Shown here piece after piece: positions 44,365 through 53,527 of a stretch of 64,000 bases of DNA. Position 1 is the stretch's first letter. Every line of letters begins with the position of its first letter. The notes beneath the pieces are model-generated. The model saw only the letters and a list, made by a program, of their open reading frames with translations, was not told where the DNA came from and did no database searches. Source of the stretch: Pyxidicoccus parkwaysis (GTDB lineage Bacteria > Myxococcota > Myxococcia > Myxococcales > Myxococcaceae). Location: assembly GCF_017301735.1 (NCBI RefSeq), contig NZ_CP071090.1:9290001-9354000 (forward strand), written 5' to 3'. The position numbers were made by a program, and so were the translations under genes.

Positions 44365-46038
44365 ATGCGACGCTTCACCGGACCCGCGTTGGGGGCGTGG
44401 GTGGTCATGTCGGGCGGGCTGTTTGTTTCAGCGGCCCGGGCCGAGCCTCCACCGCAGAGCGCACAGGGCGCCTGGTACCACGGCACCGGCACCGTGGAGA
44501 CCGAGCACGTGAACCTCTGGCTCGAGCCCACCTTTCAGCCCAACAACTGCAAGTCCGTCACACTGGAGACAGGGGGCTTCCGCGCCCTATCGCCGAAGAA
44601 CTGCAGGCCAGAGGACTTCACCGGCTCCGTCTTCACCTCGCAGGACGGCACCTGGACCTTCGAGGTCAGCACCGTCCGCCCCCACCGCAACCGCTACGCG
44701 GGATGCACGAACCACGGCATCGAGCTGACCGACGAGGCCTGGGAGTACACCGTGCTGGTGTCGCGGAAGGGAAGCCGCCCGGAGCCGTTGTGCCCCGGAG
44801 ACAACGCCGCGCTGGCCGTGCCCCTCAGCTGGCAGAAGGGATTCAGCTCGAGGGGGTGGATGGTGCACCCCTCCACGGACACCTTCACCTTCGCCTGCAT
44901 CCCCCAGCCCACGACGAAGACCTGCCAGTTCACCGGCGGCGGCGTCATCGCCAAGTGCACCGACTGGGGCTATCCGCCCTGGAAGCACACGGGCCAGACG
45001 CTCACGGGACAGCTCCTGGAGGGAAAGACGGTCGCCGAGTACGTGCTGCAGGGAAACCTCGACGAGGCGATGAGCTTCCACCAGGCCTGCCTCCGCATGG
45101 CCACCGCTGACTACTGCGGCGAGGGCCGTCCCAACACCCTGAATGGCACGCCCATCGCCTTCTACGACACGAAGTACGTGCCCCTGGATTCCTCTCCGCC
45201 GCCCACGCCCGGCGGCGCGCCCATCCGCGCCAACCTCCCGGCTCCTCCCGACGAGGACTTCTTCTTCGAGGCGGCCTGGGTGGACTGCCGGGGGCTGACG
45301 AAGCCGCTGCCACTCTCGGGCTGCGACACCGCCGACAAGCTGCGCGCGGGCTTCGGCGCGGTGTGCCTGAGCAAGCGGCGCTGGGCCAGCCTGCCCGTCA
45401 CCGGCACCTGCCTGGACCCCCAGGCCCCGCAGGAGCAGCCCCTGCCCGACCTCCTGGCCAAACCCTGTGAGGACTACACGGAGGCGGAGCTGGAAGCGCT
45501 CGGAGCGAGGTTCTTCTCCTTCTCGCACTACCTCGACACCGGCCTGTACCGCTTCACGCGGCCCGACGGCGCCCGGGACTCCATCACCACCACCCGCTAT
45601 GTGCTGCCGCAGAACATGCCCGGACCCATCCCCGTGAGCCTGGACCCGACACTCGGAGCGAGCGGCACGTACGCGTTCGCCCGCCTCGAGGGCGCCATCC
45701 TCGACAGGAAGACGTCGGAGGCCTTGAAAGACACGATGGAGCTGCGCCCCCTCTTCCGCTGCGTTGCCCAGACGCCCCAGGGGCCGCGCTACCTCCTCAA
45801 CGTCGGGACCGAGGCCGAGCCGGAGAAGGCCTGCGACGTGCTGCCGGGGAGCCAGTTGGACACCCTGAGTGGGAAGGCCCTCGAGGGCTATGTCTCGCTC
45901 CAGCGGGAGGGCTTCCTGAACACGCAGCTGTCCTTGTGGCGGGATGAGAACGGGAACCCCGTCACCGCCACGGCGCCGCCCAAGGGCGTCACCTGGGAGC
46001 TGCTGTGGCCCCTGGGGTTCATCCCCGGCAACAGGTGA
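44365..46038 (+). CDS. Secreted ADYC-domain protein
   Basis: The 557-residue product has a signal peptide (MRRFTGPALGAWVVMSGGLF) and a Cys-rich mature chain. Near residue 248 is ATADYCGEGR within KCTDWGYPPWKHTGQ to LNGTPIAFYDTKYVP, the ADYC domain typical of myxobacterial secreted proteins. The part after about residue 290 has further Cys and Pro-rich linkers and a WLGFIPG-like end; no second known domain is seen. AAGGAG lies 8 bases before the ATG at 44365. The family is of unknown function. It is followed by another secreted protein on the same strand. Confidence 0.85.
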   Translation: MRRFTGPALGAWVVMSGGLFVSAARAEPPPQSAQGAWYHGTGTVETEHVNLWLEPTFQPNNCKSVTLETGGFRALSPKNCRPEDFTGSVFTSQDGTWTFEVSTVRPHRNRYAGCTNHGIELTDEAWEYTVLVSRKGSRPEPLCPGDNAALAVPLSWQKGFSSRGWMVHPSTDTFTFACIPQPTTKTCQFTGGGVIAKCTDWGYPPWKHTGQTLTGQLLEGKTVAEYVLQGNLDEAMSFHQACLRMATADYCGEGRPNTLNGTPIAFYDTKYVPLDSSPPPTPGGAPIRANLPAPPDEDFFFEAAWVDCRGLTKPLPLSGCDTADKLRAGFGAVCLSKRRWASLPVTGTCLDPQAPQEQPLPDLLAKPCEDYTEAELEALGARFFSFSHYLDTGLYRFTRPDGARDSITTTRYVLPQNMPGPIPVSLDPTLGASGTYAFARLEGAILDRKTSEALKDTMELRPLFRCVAQTPQGPRYLLNVGTEAEPEKACDVLPGSQLDTLSGKALEGYVSLQREGFLNTQLSLWRDENGNPVTATAPPKGVTWELLWPLGFIPGNR

Positions 46039-46225
46039 CACGGGGAGGGGCGGATGCAGTTCTTGCACACTCGTGCAGCCGTTGCTCCGCCCCTCCCGCG
46101 TCTTCGTGCAAGCGCTGCATCCGGAGCCTCCGCGCACCGCGAACACGCGCCGCCACTGGCTGGCACCTCCGTTGCTCAAGAGGCATGCGGGCCCGGCACC
46201 ACCGCCGGGCGCACGGAGACACCGC

Positions 46226-47125
46226 ATGAGACTCAAGAGTCTGCTGTTGCTGGCGGCCCTGCTGTTCATCCAGCTTCCCCTCGCCGCGCGGGCCGCGCCG
46301 GCGGAAGGCTTCGACTGGTGCGGCACGCCGTACCCGAAGTGGTGGTGGGGCAAGAAGGGCCTGCCGCCCGGTCCCTGCACTCCGGAGAACTGGCGCATCG
46401 AGCCGGCGGGCGCGGACTTCCGCATCGCCGTCGACATCGTCAACCGGGGCACCACCACCTGCACGGCCGGCATGGCCTTCGCGGTGACGCACGCCGCGGT
46501 GGACCCCACGGGCTACCCCGACCCCGCCTCGGGCGCGGCCCCGGCGGATGCGCGCTCGGTGCTCGGCACGGAGACGCTCGCGCAGGGCACGCTGCCCGCG
46601 CTGCGGCCCGGTGAGACCTTCACCGTGACGGCCTCCGCGCGCGGCATCCGCGAGGGCGCCAACCACCTCCTCACCGTCGCCTTCCTCGACGGCGCCGACA
46701 GTCGCCCCTCCCCCGAGCCCACCCCCTGGTTCTGGGTGAACTTCGAGAACGTGGACCCGGCTGCGAGCCTGCGCCTCGTGGCCACCCGGATGGAGCCGGT
46801 GACGTCCACACGGCCGGGCTACACCGCCCACCGCGTCTACATTGGCCTGCAGAACGTGGGCCGCGAGGACGTGAGCGCACGTACGCCCATCCTCGTGGTG
46901 CACGGCAACGCGGCCTCGGCGGGCGGCTACTGGGGCCCGGATGATGACACCCACGGGCCGAACGACCCCGGCAACCCGTACGCCATCATCTACCGCGAGG
47001 TGCTCTTCCGCGGCGCCGCCGGCCAGACGGTACGCCCCGGCGAGACGCTGACCGTGCAGGGCATCGCCTTCTCCCCCGAGGGCACGCAGACGCAGAAGCA
47101 GCTTGCCGTGAAGGTCGGCGGGTAG
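46226..47125 (+). CDS. Secreted hypothetical protein
   Basis: The 299-residue product has a signal peptide (MRLKSLLLLAALLFIQLPLA, cleavage near RAAPA). The mature part contains FDWCGTPYPKWWWGKKG, then beta-rich stretches (DFRIAVDIVNRGTTTC, FTVTASARGIREG, AHRVYIGLQNVGREDV) that look like two Ig-type domains. It has no catalytic motif. The start at 46226 is where the signal begins; the open frame upstream is shadow. A perfect hairpin follows the stop. It probably acts outside the cell or in the envelope with the ADYC protein upstream. Confidence 0.75.
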   Translation: MRLKSLLLLAALLFIQLPLAARAAPAEGFDWCGTPYPKWWWGKKGLPPGPCTPENWRIEPAGADFRIAVDIVNRGTTTCTAGMAFAVTHAAVDPTGYPDPASGAAPADARSVLGTETLAQGTLPALRPGETFTVTASARGIREGANHLLTVAFLDGADSRPSPEPTPWFWVNFENVDPAASLRLVATRMEPVTSTRPGYTAHRVYIGLQNVGREDVSARTPILVVHGNAASAGGYWGPDDDTHGPNDPGNPYAIIYREVLFRGAAGQTVRPGETLTVQGIAFSPEGTQTQKQLAVKVGG

Positions 47126-47137
47126 GCGTGCAGCCAC

Positions 47138-47164
47138 CACCCGGGAAGCAGGACTTCCCGGGTG
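47138..47164 (+). terminator. Perfect hairpin terminator
   Basis: An 11-bp perfect stem, CACCCGGGAAG (47138-47148) and CTTCCCGGGTG (47154-47164), with loop CAGGA, lies 13 bp after the stop of the secreted protein gene. CTCCCCC follows rather than a T-run. Confidence 0.75.
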
Positions 47165-47363
47165 CTCCCCCGTCCGCCCGAGGGACTGCGTCGCGTGTCA
47201 TGCCGCACCCTCGGGCACCGTCACTCTCCGGGTAGCGCCCACCCTCCCGGAGACTTGGAGCCTCGGGTCCGCTGGCCCATGCTCCAACCCAGTCATGGAC
47301 CCCAGCCCTCCCGCGCCGCGTCCCGCTTCCGCTCCTCCCAGTGTCCCGGAAGGAGGCGCGTCC

Positions 47364-48623
47364 ATGAGCGGCACGCTGCGCCAGGCGGTGATGGCCCTCG
47401 CGGGCGGCCTGCCCCGCACGTACTGGGTGCTGTGGACGGGCACGCTGGTCAACCGGCTCGGCAGCTTCGTGGTGCCCTTCCTCGCGCTCTACCTCACACG
47501 CGAGCGCGGCTACTCCGTGGCCGAGGCAGGCCTCGTCGTCTCGTTACACGGCGCGGGCACGGTGGTCGCGGGCCCGCTGGGCGGCACGCTCGCGGACCGC
47601 ATCGGCCGGCGCCTCACGCTCGCTGGAGGCCTCTGGCTCGGCGCGTGCGGCATGCTCTTCCTCGGCTTCGCCCGCGAGCCCTTCTGGATTGCCGTGGCCG
47701 CCTTCACGCTCGGCATCCTCGGAGAGCTGTACCGGCCCGCGGTGTCCGCCGCCGTCGCGGACGTGGTGCCACCCCTGGACCGGGCCCGCGCGTACAGCCT
47801 GCTCTACTGGGTCATCAACCTGGGCTTCGCCATTGCCCTCCCGCTGGCCGGGCTGATGACGCGCTTCGGCTACCTCACGCTCTTCGTCGCCGACGCCATC
47901 ACCACGTTCGTGTATGGCTGCTGCATCTGGTTCCTGCTGCCGGAGACGCGCCCCACCTTCGCGGCTGGCGACGCGGGCAGCGCCCCACGCCATGCGCTGG
48001 GCTCGCTGCTCGCGCCCTTCAGGGACCCGGTGTTCCTCGCGTTCGGCCTGCCCATCTTCGCGGTGGCCCTCATCTTCTTCCAGGGACAGGTGGCGCTGCC
48101 GCTGGACCTGGGAACGAAGGGGCTGACGCCGGCGGAGTTCGGCACGGTGCTCTCCGTCAACGGCGTCCTCATCGTCGTGGTGCAGCCCTTCATCGGCCGG
48201 TGGGTGGGCCGCATGCGCCGGGCCCACGCGCTGGCCCTGGCCGGAGTGCTCACGGGCATCGGCTTCGGGCTGCACACGCTGTCCTCCAGCATGAGCCTCG
48301 CCGCGCTCGCGGTAGTGGTGTGGACGCTGGGAGAAATCGCCCAGGCGCCGGTGGCACCCACCGTCGTGGCGGACCTCGCTCCGCCCGAGCTGCGCGGCAG
48401 CTACCAGGGCGCGTACCACATGCTCTGGGGACTGGCCGCGTGCGCTGCGCCCGCCATCGGTGGACAGGTGCTGGGCCGCGTCGGCGCCAACACGCTGTGG
48501 CTCGGCTGCTTCGTCGTGGGCTCGGCCGCGGCCTGCTGGCACCTGGCCATCGCCGCGGGCCGGCGCCGCCGCATGGACGAGCTGCGCACCTTGCGCCCCG
48601 GGCTGAGCGCCAGCACGGACTGA
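47364..48623 (+). CDS. MFS transporter
   Basis: The 419-residue product has about twelve membrane helices and MFS marks: GPLGGTLADRIGRRLTLAGG between helices 2 and 3, YRPAVSAAVADVVPPLDRARAYSLL in helices 4-5 and the second-half GRWVGRMRRAHAL loop. I chose the ATG at 47364 because GGAAGGAGG precedes it at 8 bases; an ATG at 47295 would add 23 Pro/Ala-rich residues. Family members of this type (MdtH/YajR-like) are drug or metabolite exporters; the substrate is unknown. It is convergent with the metalloprotease gene. Confidence 0.88.
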   Translation: MSGTLRQAVMALAGGLPRTYWVLWTGTLVNRLGSFVVPFLALYLTRERGYSVAEAGLVVSLHGAGTVVAGPLGGTLADRIGRRLTLAGGLWLGACGMLFLGFAREPFWIAVAAFTLGILGELYRPAVSAAVADVVPPLDRARAYSLLYWVINLGFAIALPLAGLMTRFGYLTLFVADAITTFVYGCCIWFLLPETRPTFAAGDAGSAPRHALGSLLAPFRDPVFLAFGLPIFAVALIFFQGQVALPLDLGTKGLTPAEFGTVLSVNGVLIVVVQPFIGRWVGRMRRAHALALAGVLTGIGFGLHTLSSSMSLAALAVVVWTLGEIAQAPVAPTVVADLAPPELRGSYQGAYHMLWGLAACAAPAIGGQVLGRVGANTLWLGCFVVGSAAACWHLAIAAGRRRRMDELRTLRPGLSASTD

Positions 48624-48626
48624 GAC

Positions 48627-48813
48627 GGCAACGGGCGGTCTCCAACGAGCGAGACCGCCTACCGCTCACGCCCATCCGAGCGCCGAAGCGGCAACGGGCG
48701 GCCTCCAACAAAGGCGGCCGCTCGCGACTCACGCCCCTCCAAGCCAAGGGACCGCGCGAGCCCCCCAAAGGCAGCGGGCGGCCTCCAGCGAAGGAGACCG
48801 CCCGCCGCTCACA
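48627..48813. repeat. Three degenerate tandem hairpin repeats in a convergent gap
   Basis: Units at 48627-48672, 48690-48736 and 48770-48813 share a core of GGCAACGGGCGG(T/C)CTCC followed by a GC-rich partner arm and a CTCACGCCC- or CTCACACC-type end. In the third, GGGCGGCCTCC and GGAGACCGCCC pair at 10 of 11 positions. They lie between the convergent stops of the MFS and metalloprotease genes, so they may act together as a bidirectional terminator. Amplified terminator hairpins are the simplest explanation. Confidence 0.6.
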
Positions 48814-48831
48814 CCGTGTCGAAGCGGAAGA

Positions 48832-50295
48832 CTACGGCGCGGTGTAGCTGATGTTCAGCGTGTACGTGCCGGACGAGTAGCCCCGCACCTGGACGTACGC
48901 GCTCGTCTGGCCCGCGGGCACGGTGAGCTCGCACGTCTCGGAGGCGCCCGTCTGGAACGGACGGCAGTTGTACGAGGACGTGGTGGGCGCCGAGCCGAAG
49001 CGGACGTACAGGTCCGGGTCACCCGAGCCCGTCATCACCACCTTGAACGTGGTGCCGGCCAGCACGGTGTACGCGGGGAGCGTCGTGACGCTGCCCGAGG
49101 CCACGGTGCCAGTCTTGGTGTCCGTCTTCGGCGTGCCAGTGCTGGAGCCGGGCTTGGTGTAGCTGATGGTCAGGCTGAAGCTGGCGGCGGTGAAGCCACG
49201 CACCATGACGTACGCGGAGGTGACGCCCGAGGGCACCGTCAGGGTGCACGTCTCGGACGCGCCCGTCTGGAACGGACGGCAGGCATAGCTGCTCGTCGTC
49301 GGGGCCGCGCCGAACTGCACGTACAGGTCCGGGTCACCCGAGCCCGTCATCACCACCTTGAGCTCCGTGCCCGCCACCACGCTGAAGGGGCCGTAGTTGA
49401 CGTTGGCGCTCGCGGCCACGCTGCCAGACTTGGTCTCCGTCACCGGCGTGCCGCCCGTCGGAGGAGGCGTGGAGCCCGGCGCGCCGTACAGCGCCTGGGC
49501 GCCCTGGATGTCCTTGGTGGTGAGCACCAAATCGCCCGTCTGGGTGCCGTTGCACTGCGGATAGTGCATGACGGACGCGGAGTCGTACGTCGTCAGCGCA
49601 CGCCAGTTGCTGTCCTCGAAGCAGCTCGTGGCGCCAGCCTCGGGGCGGGTGTGCTCGTGGCGGAAGCCGAGCGTGTGGCCCAGCTCGTGACGGAGGATGC
49701 CCGTCAGCGTCCACGGCGCGACGTTGCCGAAGGAGTCCAGGTCGATGAGCACGTTGCGGTTGGCGCGCGTGTCATTCGGGAAGAAGGCGCGGGCCAGGTA
49801 CTCGCCACCCGAGCTCACCGGACGCACGTCGAACACCACGTTGCCGTTGCTCGCGGTGCAGCTCGCGTCCTGCGCGCTCACGTAGACGAAGTCCACGTTG
49901 GCCGCAGCCTCCCAGGCCGCCGTCGCGTTGGCCATCGCCGTGACGGCCGCGCTGTAGTTGGTGCCGAACGTCGTGCTCACGCAGTAGGTGATGTTCTTCT
50001 TCTGCGTGTCGTTCCACTTCGCGTCCACGCCGCCCGACGTGTGGACGATGAGCTGGCCGCCCTTCACGTACGTCTCGTAGAACTCGCGCAGCAGCTTCTC
50101 GTTGGAGATGGGCGTGTCACCGTCGACGATGAAGATGCCGGAGTCCGGCTCCTGGTAGACGGTGGACAGGAACTGCTCGTACGACATGCCCTGGCCGATG
50201 ACTTCGGGCTCGGTGTTGGTGCTGCCGTCGTTGCCGCCGCAACCGGCGAGCAACGCGAGGCCCGCGAGGGCGCCGACGTACTTGGACTGAGACAT
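48832..50295 (-). CDS. Secreted metzincin metalloprotease lipoprotein with two PPC domains
   Basis: The 487-residue product has a type II signal (LAGLALLAGCGG, Cys19). The protease domain has the zinc motif HELGHTLGFRHE (residues 203-214) and the Met-turn SVMHYPQ (Met243), placing it with astacin/M57-like metzincins. After a TPPPTGGTP linker come two tandem PPC (bacterial pre-peptidase C-terminal) domains, each about 95 residues with SGSGDPDLYVxFGxAPTTSSYxCRPF-type pattern (spread over its length) and a Cys pair. PPC domains are often removed or aid secretion. It likely degrades extracellular protein for feeding. It is convergent with the MFS gene. Confidence 0.92.
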   Translation of the reverse strand: MSQSKYVGALAGLALLAGCGGNDGSTNTEPEVIGQGMSYEQFLSTVYQEPDSGIFIVDGDTPISNEKLLREFYETYVKGGQLIVHTSGGVDAKWNDTQKKNITYCVSTTFGTNYSAAVTAMANATAAWEAAANVDFVYVSAQDASCTASNGNVVFDVRPVSSGGEYLARAFFPNDTRANRNVLIDLDSFGNVAPWTLTGILRHELGHTLGFRHEHTRPEAGATSCFEDSNWRALTTYDSASVMHYPQCNGTQTGDLVLTTKDIQGAQALYGAPGSTPPPTGGTPVTETKSGSVAASANVNYGPFSVVAGTELKVVMTGSGDPDLYVQFGAAPTTSSYACRPFQTGASETCTLTVPSGVTSAYVMVRGFTAASFSLTISYTKPGSSTGTPKTDTKTGTVASGSVTTLPAYTVLAGTTFKVVMTGSGDPDLYVRFGSAPTTSSYNCRPFQTGASETCELTVPAGQTSAYVQVRGYSSGTYTLNISYTAP

Positions 50296-50553
50296 GGACT
50301 GCCTTTCTGACTACGGGGGACGCCGCCCCCACAGCAGCCCCCGTGCCAGAGTCCAAGTCCTTGAGCTCACAGGCTTTTTACTTCAGCCCCATTCATGACG
50401 CGGTGCGCGAATACTCCATGGCCCGCCCACCGGAATGTAAATCTCATTGACGCTTTGAACCCCAAGCGGCCCGTTTCCATGCACTTACCCATGGGCAACC
50501 GGGTGCCCTGTCTTCGGACAACCGGATTGCAGGAGTGATGGGCCTGACGAATC

Positions 50554-50578
50554 CCGCCGCCCGGATGACGGGCGGCGG
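50554..50578 (-). terminator. Perfect hairpin terminator of the TPR lipoprotein gene
   Basis: Arms CCGCCGCCCG (50554-50563) and CGGGCGGCGG (50569-50578) pair perfectly with loop GATGA, 9 bp past the stop of the lipoprotein gene read on the minus strand. The surrounding 50296-50587 gap (292 bp) also holds an AT-richer stretch near 50370-50460 that probably carries the metalloprotease promoter. Confidence 0.7.
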
Positions 50579-50587
50579 CTCCACGCG

Positions 50588-52408
50588 CTACTGGCCGATG
50601 AGGGCCTCGGGGCGGTTGAGGCCACGCGCCCGGCCGAGCGGCTGGAGGATGTCCTGCGGGGGCGCGTCCGCGGTGAGCAGCAGCGCCCGCACGGCCGTCT
50701 CCACCACGTCCTCGGCGCCCGGGCGCACCATGCCCCGGCGCGCGTCCTCCACGCGCTTGCCGCGGTACGTGTCGAAGCGCTCCTTCACCCTGCGGGCCAC
50801 GTCGGCCACGGCCTTGTCGCCCACCTCCACGCGCAGCTCCAACTCGTTGCGCAGCTGCACCGGGTCCGCGAGCACGCCGTAGCGGTCATAGCCCTTGTGC
50901 GCCACGTCCTCGTGCGCCACCGCGTAGTCCTGCGTCTGCGGTGCCACCACGCCCTGCCCCTTGAGCAAGTCGCGCATCACCGCGGTGACGGAGGCCGTCA
51001 CGGTGAGCCGGTGGAGCTGCACGTCGTAGACGAAGTCCGAGTACATGGGCTCCTCCACGGTGACGGGCTCGCGGAAGACGGTGTCGCGGTTGCGCTGCAC
51101 TTCGATTCGCTGTGTCTCCGACTTGTCCAGCGCGGCCTCCAGCGCCTTCTCCTTCTCCTTCACCGCGGTGGCCTTCCCCACGAGCAGCAGCTCCTCCGCG
51201 GCGCACGCACCGCTGGCGCAGCGAGCGGGGTTGCACTCGCTGGGGAGGTTTCCAGGCTTCTCCGCCTCGCGGGCCTTCTCGCCGCACTCCTGCAGGGCCT
51301 CGCGGCAATCGCGGCGCTCGCGCTCCCGGCAGCGCTCCGCGCCCTCACGCACGGTGAGCAGCTCGGCCTGCATGCGCAGGTACTCACGCAGGGCCGCGTC
51401 CTGCTTGCGGTCCACCTCCTCCAGGGTGCGTTCGGCTTGGAGCAGCTTGCCCTCGAAGCTCGCGCGCTTCGGGTTGGGCACGGAGCGGTTGCCGGCGAGG
51501 TAGCGCTGCGTGCGCTGCGAGTCCTCCACCACCTTCAGCGGCAGCACGCGCTCCAGGGACAAATCAAGCCGCACGCCCTCGCGGCCCTCGGGGGCCTCCG
51601 TCACCACGCGCAGGGGAAGCTGCGTGGGCAGCATGGCCGCCAGCCGGCCGGCGGACAGGCGCTGCACCACGTCCGGCGCTCCGGCGTGGTCCTCCACGGG
51701 CTCGGCCACCACGAGGAAGGCCACCTCGTCGCGGAGCTTCTGCCGCACGGCCTCGGCCCGCTCGCGCGCGGCCGTGGCGCCTACGCGCTCCTGGTCCGCG
51801 CGCACGTAGGCCACCAGCGCGTTGCCCAGCTTGCCCGCCTTCTCCAAGGTCTCACCGGTGCCGAACCAGCGCTTCGCCCACGCCACCTGCACGCCGTCCA
51901 CACCGCGCTTGGCCCCCGCATGGTCCGGAGCGACGGCGAGCACTGCGTCGAACTCGGCGCGCGCCTCCTTGAGGCGCTCTTCCTTCAGTGCCGTCTGGCC
52001 CACCACCACGCGCTGGTCCAACGTCTGGCCGAGCAATTCGCGCGCGGCCGCGTTCTCCGCGTTGAGCTCCAATGCGCGCACCAGCCGCTTCATGGCGCCG
52101 TCGAGGTCCCCGCTGTCATGGACGCCGCGAGCCTCCTCGAGCACCACGTTGCTCCAGGCGGTGCGGACCTTGCCGAGCTTCACCTTCACCTCGGACGCCT
52201 CGGGGTCCGCGGCGAGCGCGCGCAGGTAGGCGGCCTCGGCGTCGGCCCACTTCTGCTGCTCGCTGGCGGTGTCGCCCTCCTTCACCGCGCGCGAGAAGGC
52301 GGAGCAACCCGTGAGGGCAAGCAGCGTGGCCAGGGCGAGCGCCCCCAGCCAGCGGGACGAGGCGGGGGCGGAGCGGGGGCTTCTGGAGGGGGTAGGCACG
52401 GCAGGCAT
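50588..52408 (-). CDS. TPR-like lipoprotein
   Basis: The 606-residue product has a basic start, a hydrophobic segment and the lipobox LTGC (Cys35). Residues about 40-230 are TPR-like helix pairs (EQQKWADAEAAYLRALAADP; LDGAMKRLVRALELNAEN). The rest is a charged helical/coiled region (about 330-450) with a Cys cluster (AERCRERERRDCREALQEC; NPARCASGACA). The C-terminal part is mixed alpha/beta. No enzyme motif is seen. It is probably a periplasmic or outer-membrane scaffold. It has its own terminator and no operon partner on its strand. Confidence 0.82.
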   Translation of the reverse strand: MPAVPTPSRSPRSAPASSRWLGALALATLLALTGCSAFSRAVKEGDTASEQQKWADAEAAYLRALAADPEASEVKVKLGKVRTAWSNVVLEEARGVHDSGDLDGAMKRLVRALELNAENAAARELLGQTLDQRVVVGQTALKEERLKEARAEFDAVLAVAPDHAGAKRGVDGVQVAWAKRWFGTGETLEKAGKLGNALVAYVRADQERVGATAARERAEAVRQKLRDEVAFLVVAEPVEDHAGAPDVVQRLSAGRLAAMLPTQLPLRVVTEAPEGREGVRLDLSLERVLPLKVVEDSQRTQRYLAGNRSVPNPKRASFEGKLLQAERTLEEVDRKQDAALREYLRMQAELLTVREGAERCRERERRDCREALQECGEKAREAEKPGNLPSECNPARCASGACAAEELLLVGKATAVKEKEKALEAALDKSETQRIEVQRNRDTVFREPVTVEEPMYSDFVYDVQLHRLTVTASVTAVMRDLLKGQGVVAPQTQDYAVAHEDVAHKGYDRYGVLADPVQLRNELELRVEVGDKAVADVARRVKERFDTYRGKRVEDARRGMVRPGAEDVVETAVRALLLTADAPPQDILQPLGRARGLNRPEALIGQ

Positions 52409-52481
52409 TCTCGGGGAAACCCCGCGCCGGGTGAAGACTTCGGACGCATGCCCGCCCGCCCTCCTTACCGGGGGCGGAGTC

Positions 52482-53405
52482 CTACCCGCCGCCTCCCCTG
52501 CCCGGCTTGCGAGGGAGCCGGGCCGTCATGGCGTCCACCAGGACGCGCAGCTTGGGCAGCCGTTGCGCTCGCGCGGGGAAGTACAGGAAGAGGCCGGGGA
52601 CGCTCGGGCCGTAGTCGGGCAGCACCTCCTCCAGCGTGCCGGCCTTCAGGTCCGGAGCCGCGGCTTGCTCGTTGACGTAGGCCAGCCCGGCGCCCCACCG
52701 CGCCGCGGACAACATCATCGCCGCGTCGTCGGTGACGAAGGGGCCACGCACGGCCATGCGGTACTCGCGCCCGCCCTTCTCCAACTCCCAAGCGTAGCGC
52801 TGTCCCGAGGAGCCCATGCGGAAGCCGATGCAGTCATGCGTCATCAAGTCCTTCGGACGCTGGGGCCGGCCCTTGCGCGCGAGGTACGCGGGCGAGCCCA
52901 CCATGACGAAGCGGAACGGCGGCGTCACGCGCACGGCCACCAGGTCCTTCTCGACGAACTCGCTCAGGCGCACGCCCGCGTCGTAGCCCTCCGCGACGAT
53001 GTCCACGTTGCGGTCATCCACGGAGATGTCCACCGACAACTCCGGATGACGTGCCATCAACGCCGGCATTACGGGCTCGATGACGAGCGGCACGGAGATG
53101 CGGGGCACCGTCAGCCGCAGCGTGCCCGAGACACGGTCCGCGCCGCCCTGCACCTCCTCCACGGCGGCCAGGGCCTCGTGGAGCGAGGGACCCACGCGCT
53201 CCCGCAGGCGCCGGCCCGCGTCGGTGAGGTTCACGCTGCGCGTCGTGCGCACGAGCAGCGGCATGCCCATGCGTGCCTCCAGGCCCCGCACCGCCTGACT
53301 GAGCGCCGAGGGCGACACACCCAGCGCGCGCGAGGCGGCGGAGAACCCGCGCTTGTCCGCCACCGCGAGGAAAGCCATCAACCCGTTGAGCTGTCCCAGG
53401 CGCAC
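52482..53405 (-). CDS. LysR family transcriptional regulator
   Basis: The 307-residue product has an N-terminal HTH (LMAFLAVADKRGFSAASRAL then GVSPSALSQAVRGLEAR) and a periplasmic-binding-like effector domain (VDIVAEGYDAGVRLSEFVEK; VLPDYGPSVPGLFLYFPARA). I chose the GTG at 53405: AAGGAG lies 9 bases upstream, and the TTG that would open the frame farther out at 53423 is itself inside that site. It is divergent from the aldo-keto reductase gene at 53528, a common LysR arrangement, so it probably controls that gene and itself. Confidence 0.92.
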   Translation of the reverse strand: MRLGQLNGLMAFLAVADKRGFSAASRALGVSPSALSQAVRGLEARMGMPLLVRTTRSVNLTDAGRRLRERVGPSLHEALAAVEEVQGGADRVSGTLRLTVPRISVPLVIEPVMPALMARHPELSVDISVDDRNVDIVAEGYDAGVRLSEFVEKDLVAVRVTPPFRFVMVGSPAYLARKGRPQRPKDLMTHDCIGFRMGSSGQRYAWELEKGGREYRMAVRGPFVTDDAAMMLSAARWGAGLAYVNEQAAAPDLKAGTLEEVLPDYGPSVPGLFLYFPARAQRLPKLRVLVDAMTARLPRKPGRGGGG

Positions 53406-53527
53406 CTTGAAGTTCTCCTTCAAATCCCATGTAGCAGTCAGCGTGTTCTCTTTGAAGCGGCCCGAGCGCAGTCTTCTTCACATGAGCGGGGCGCACCGCC
53501 TCGCGATGGACTCACGGAGGAAGCGCC

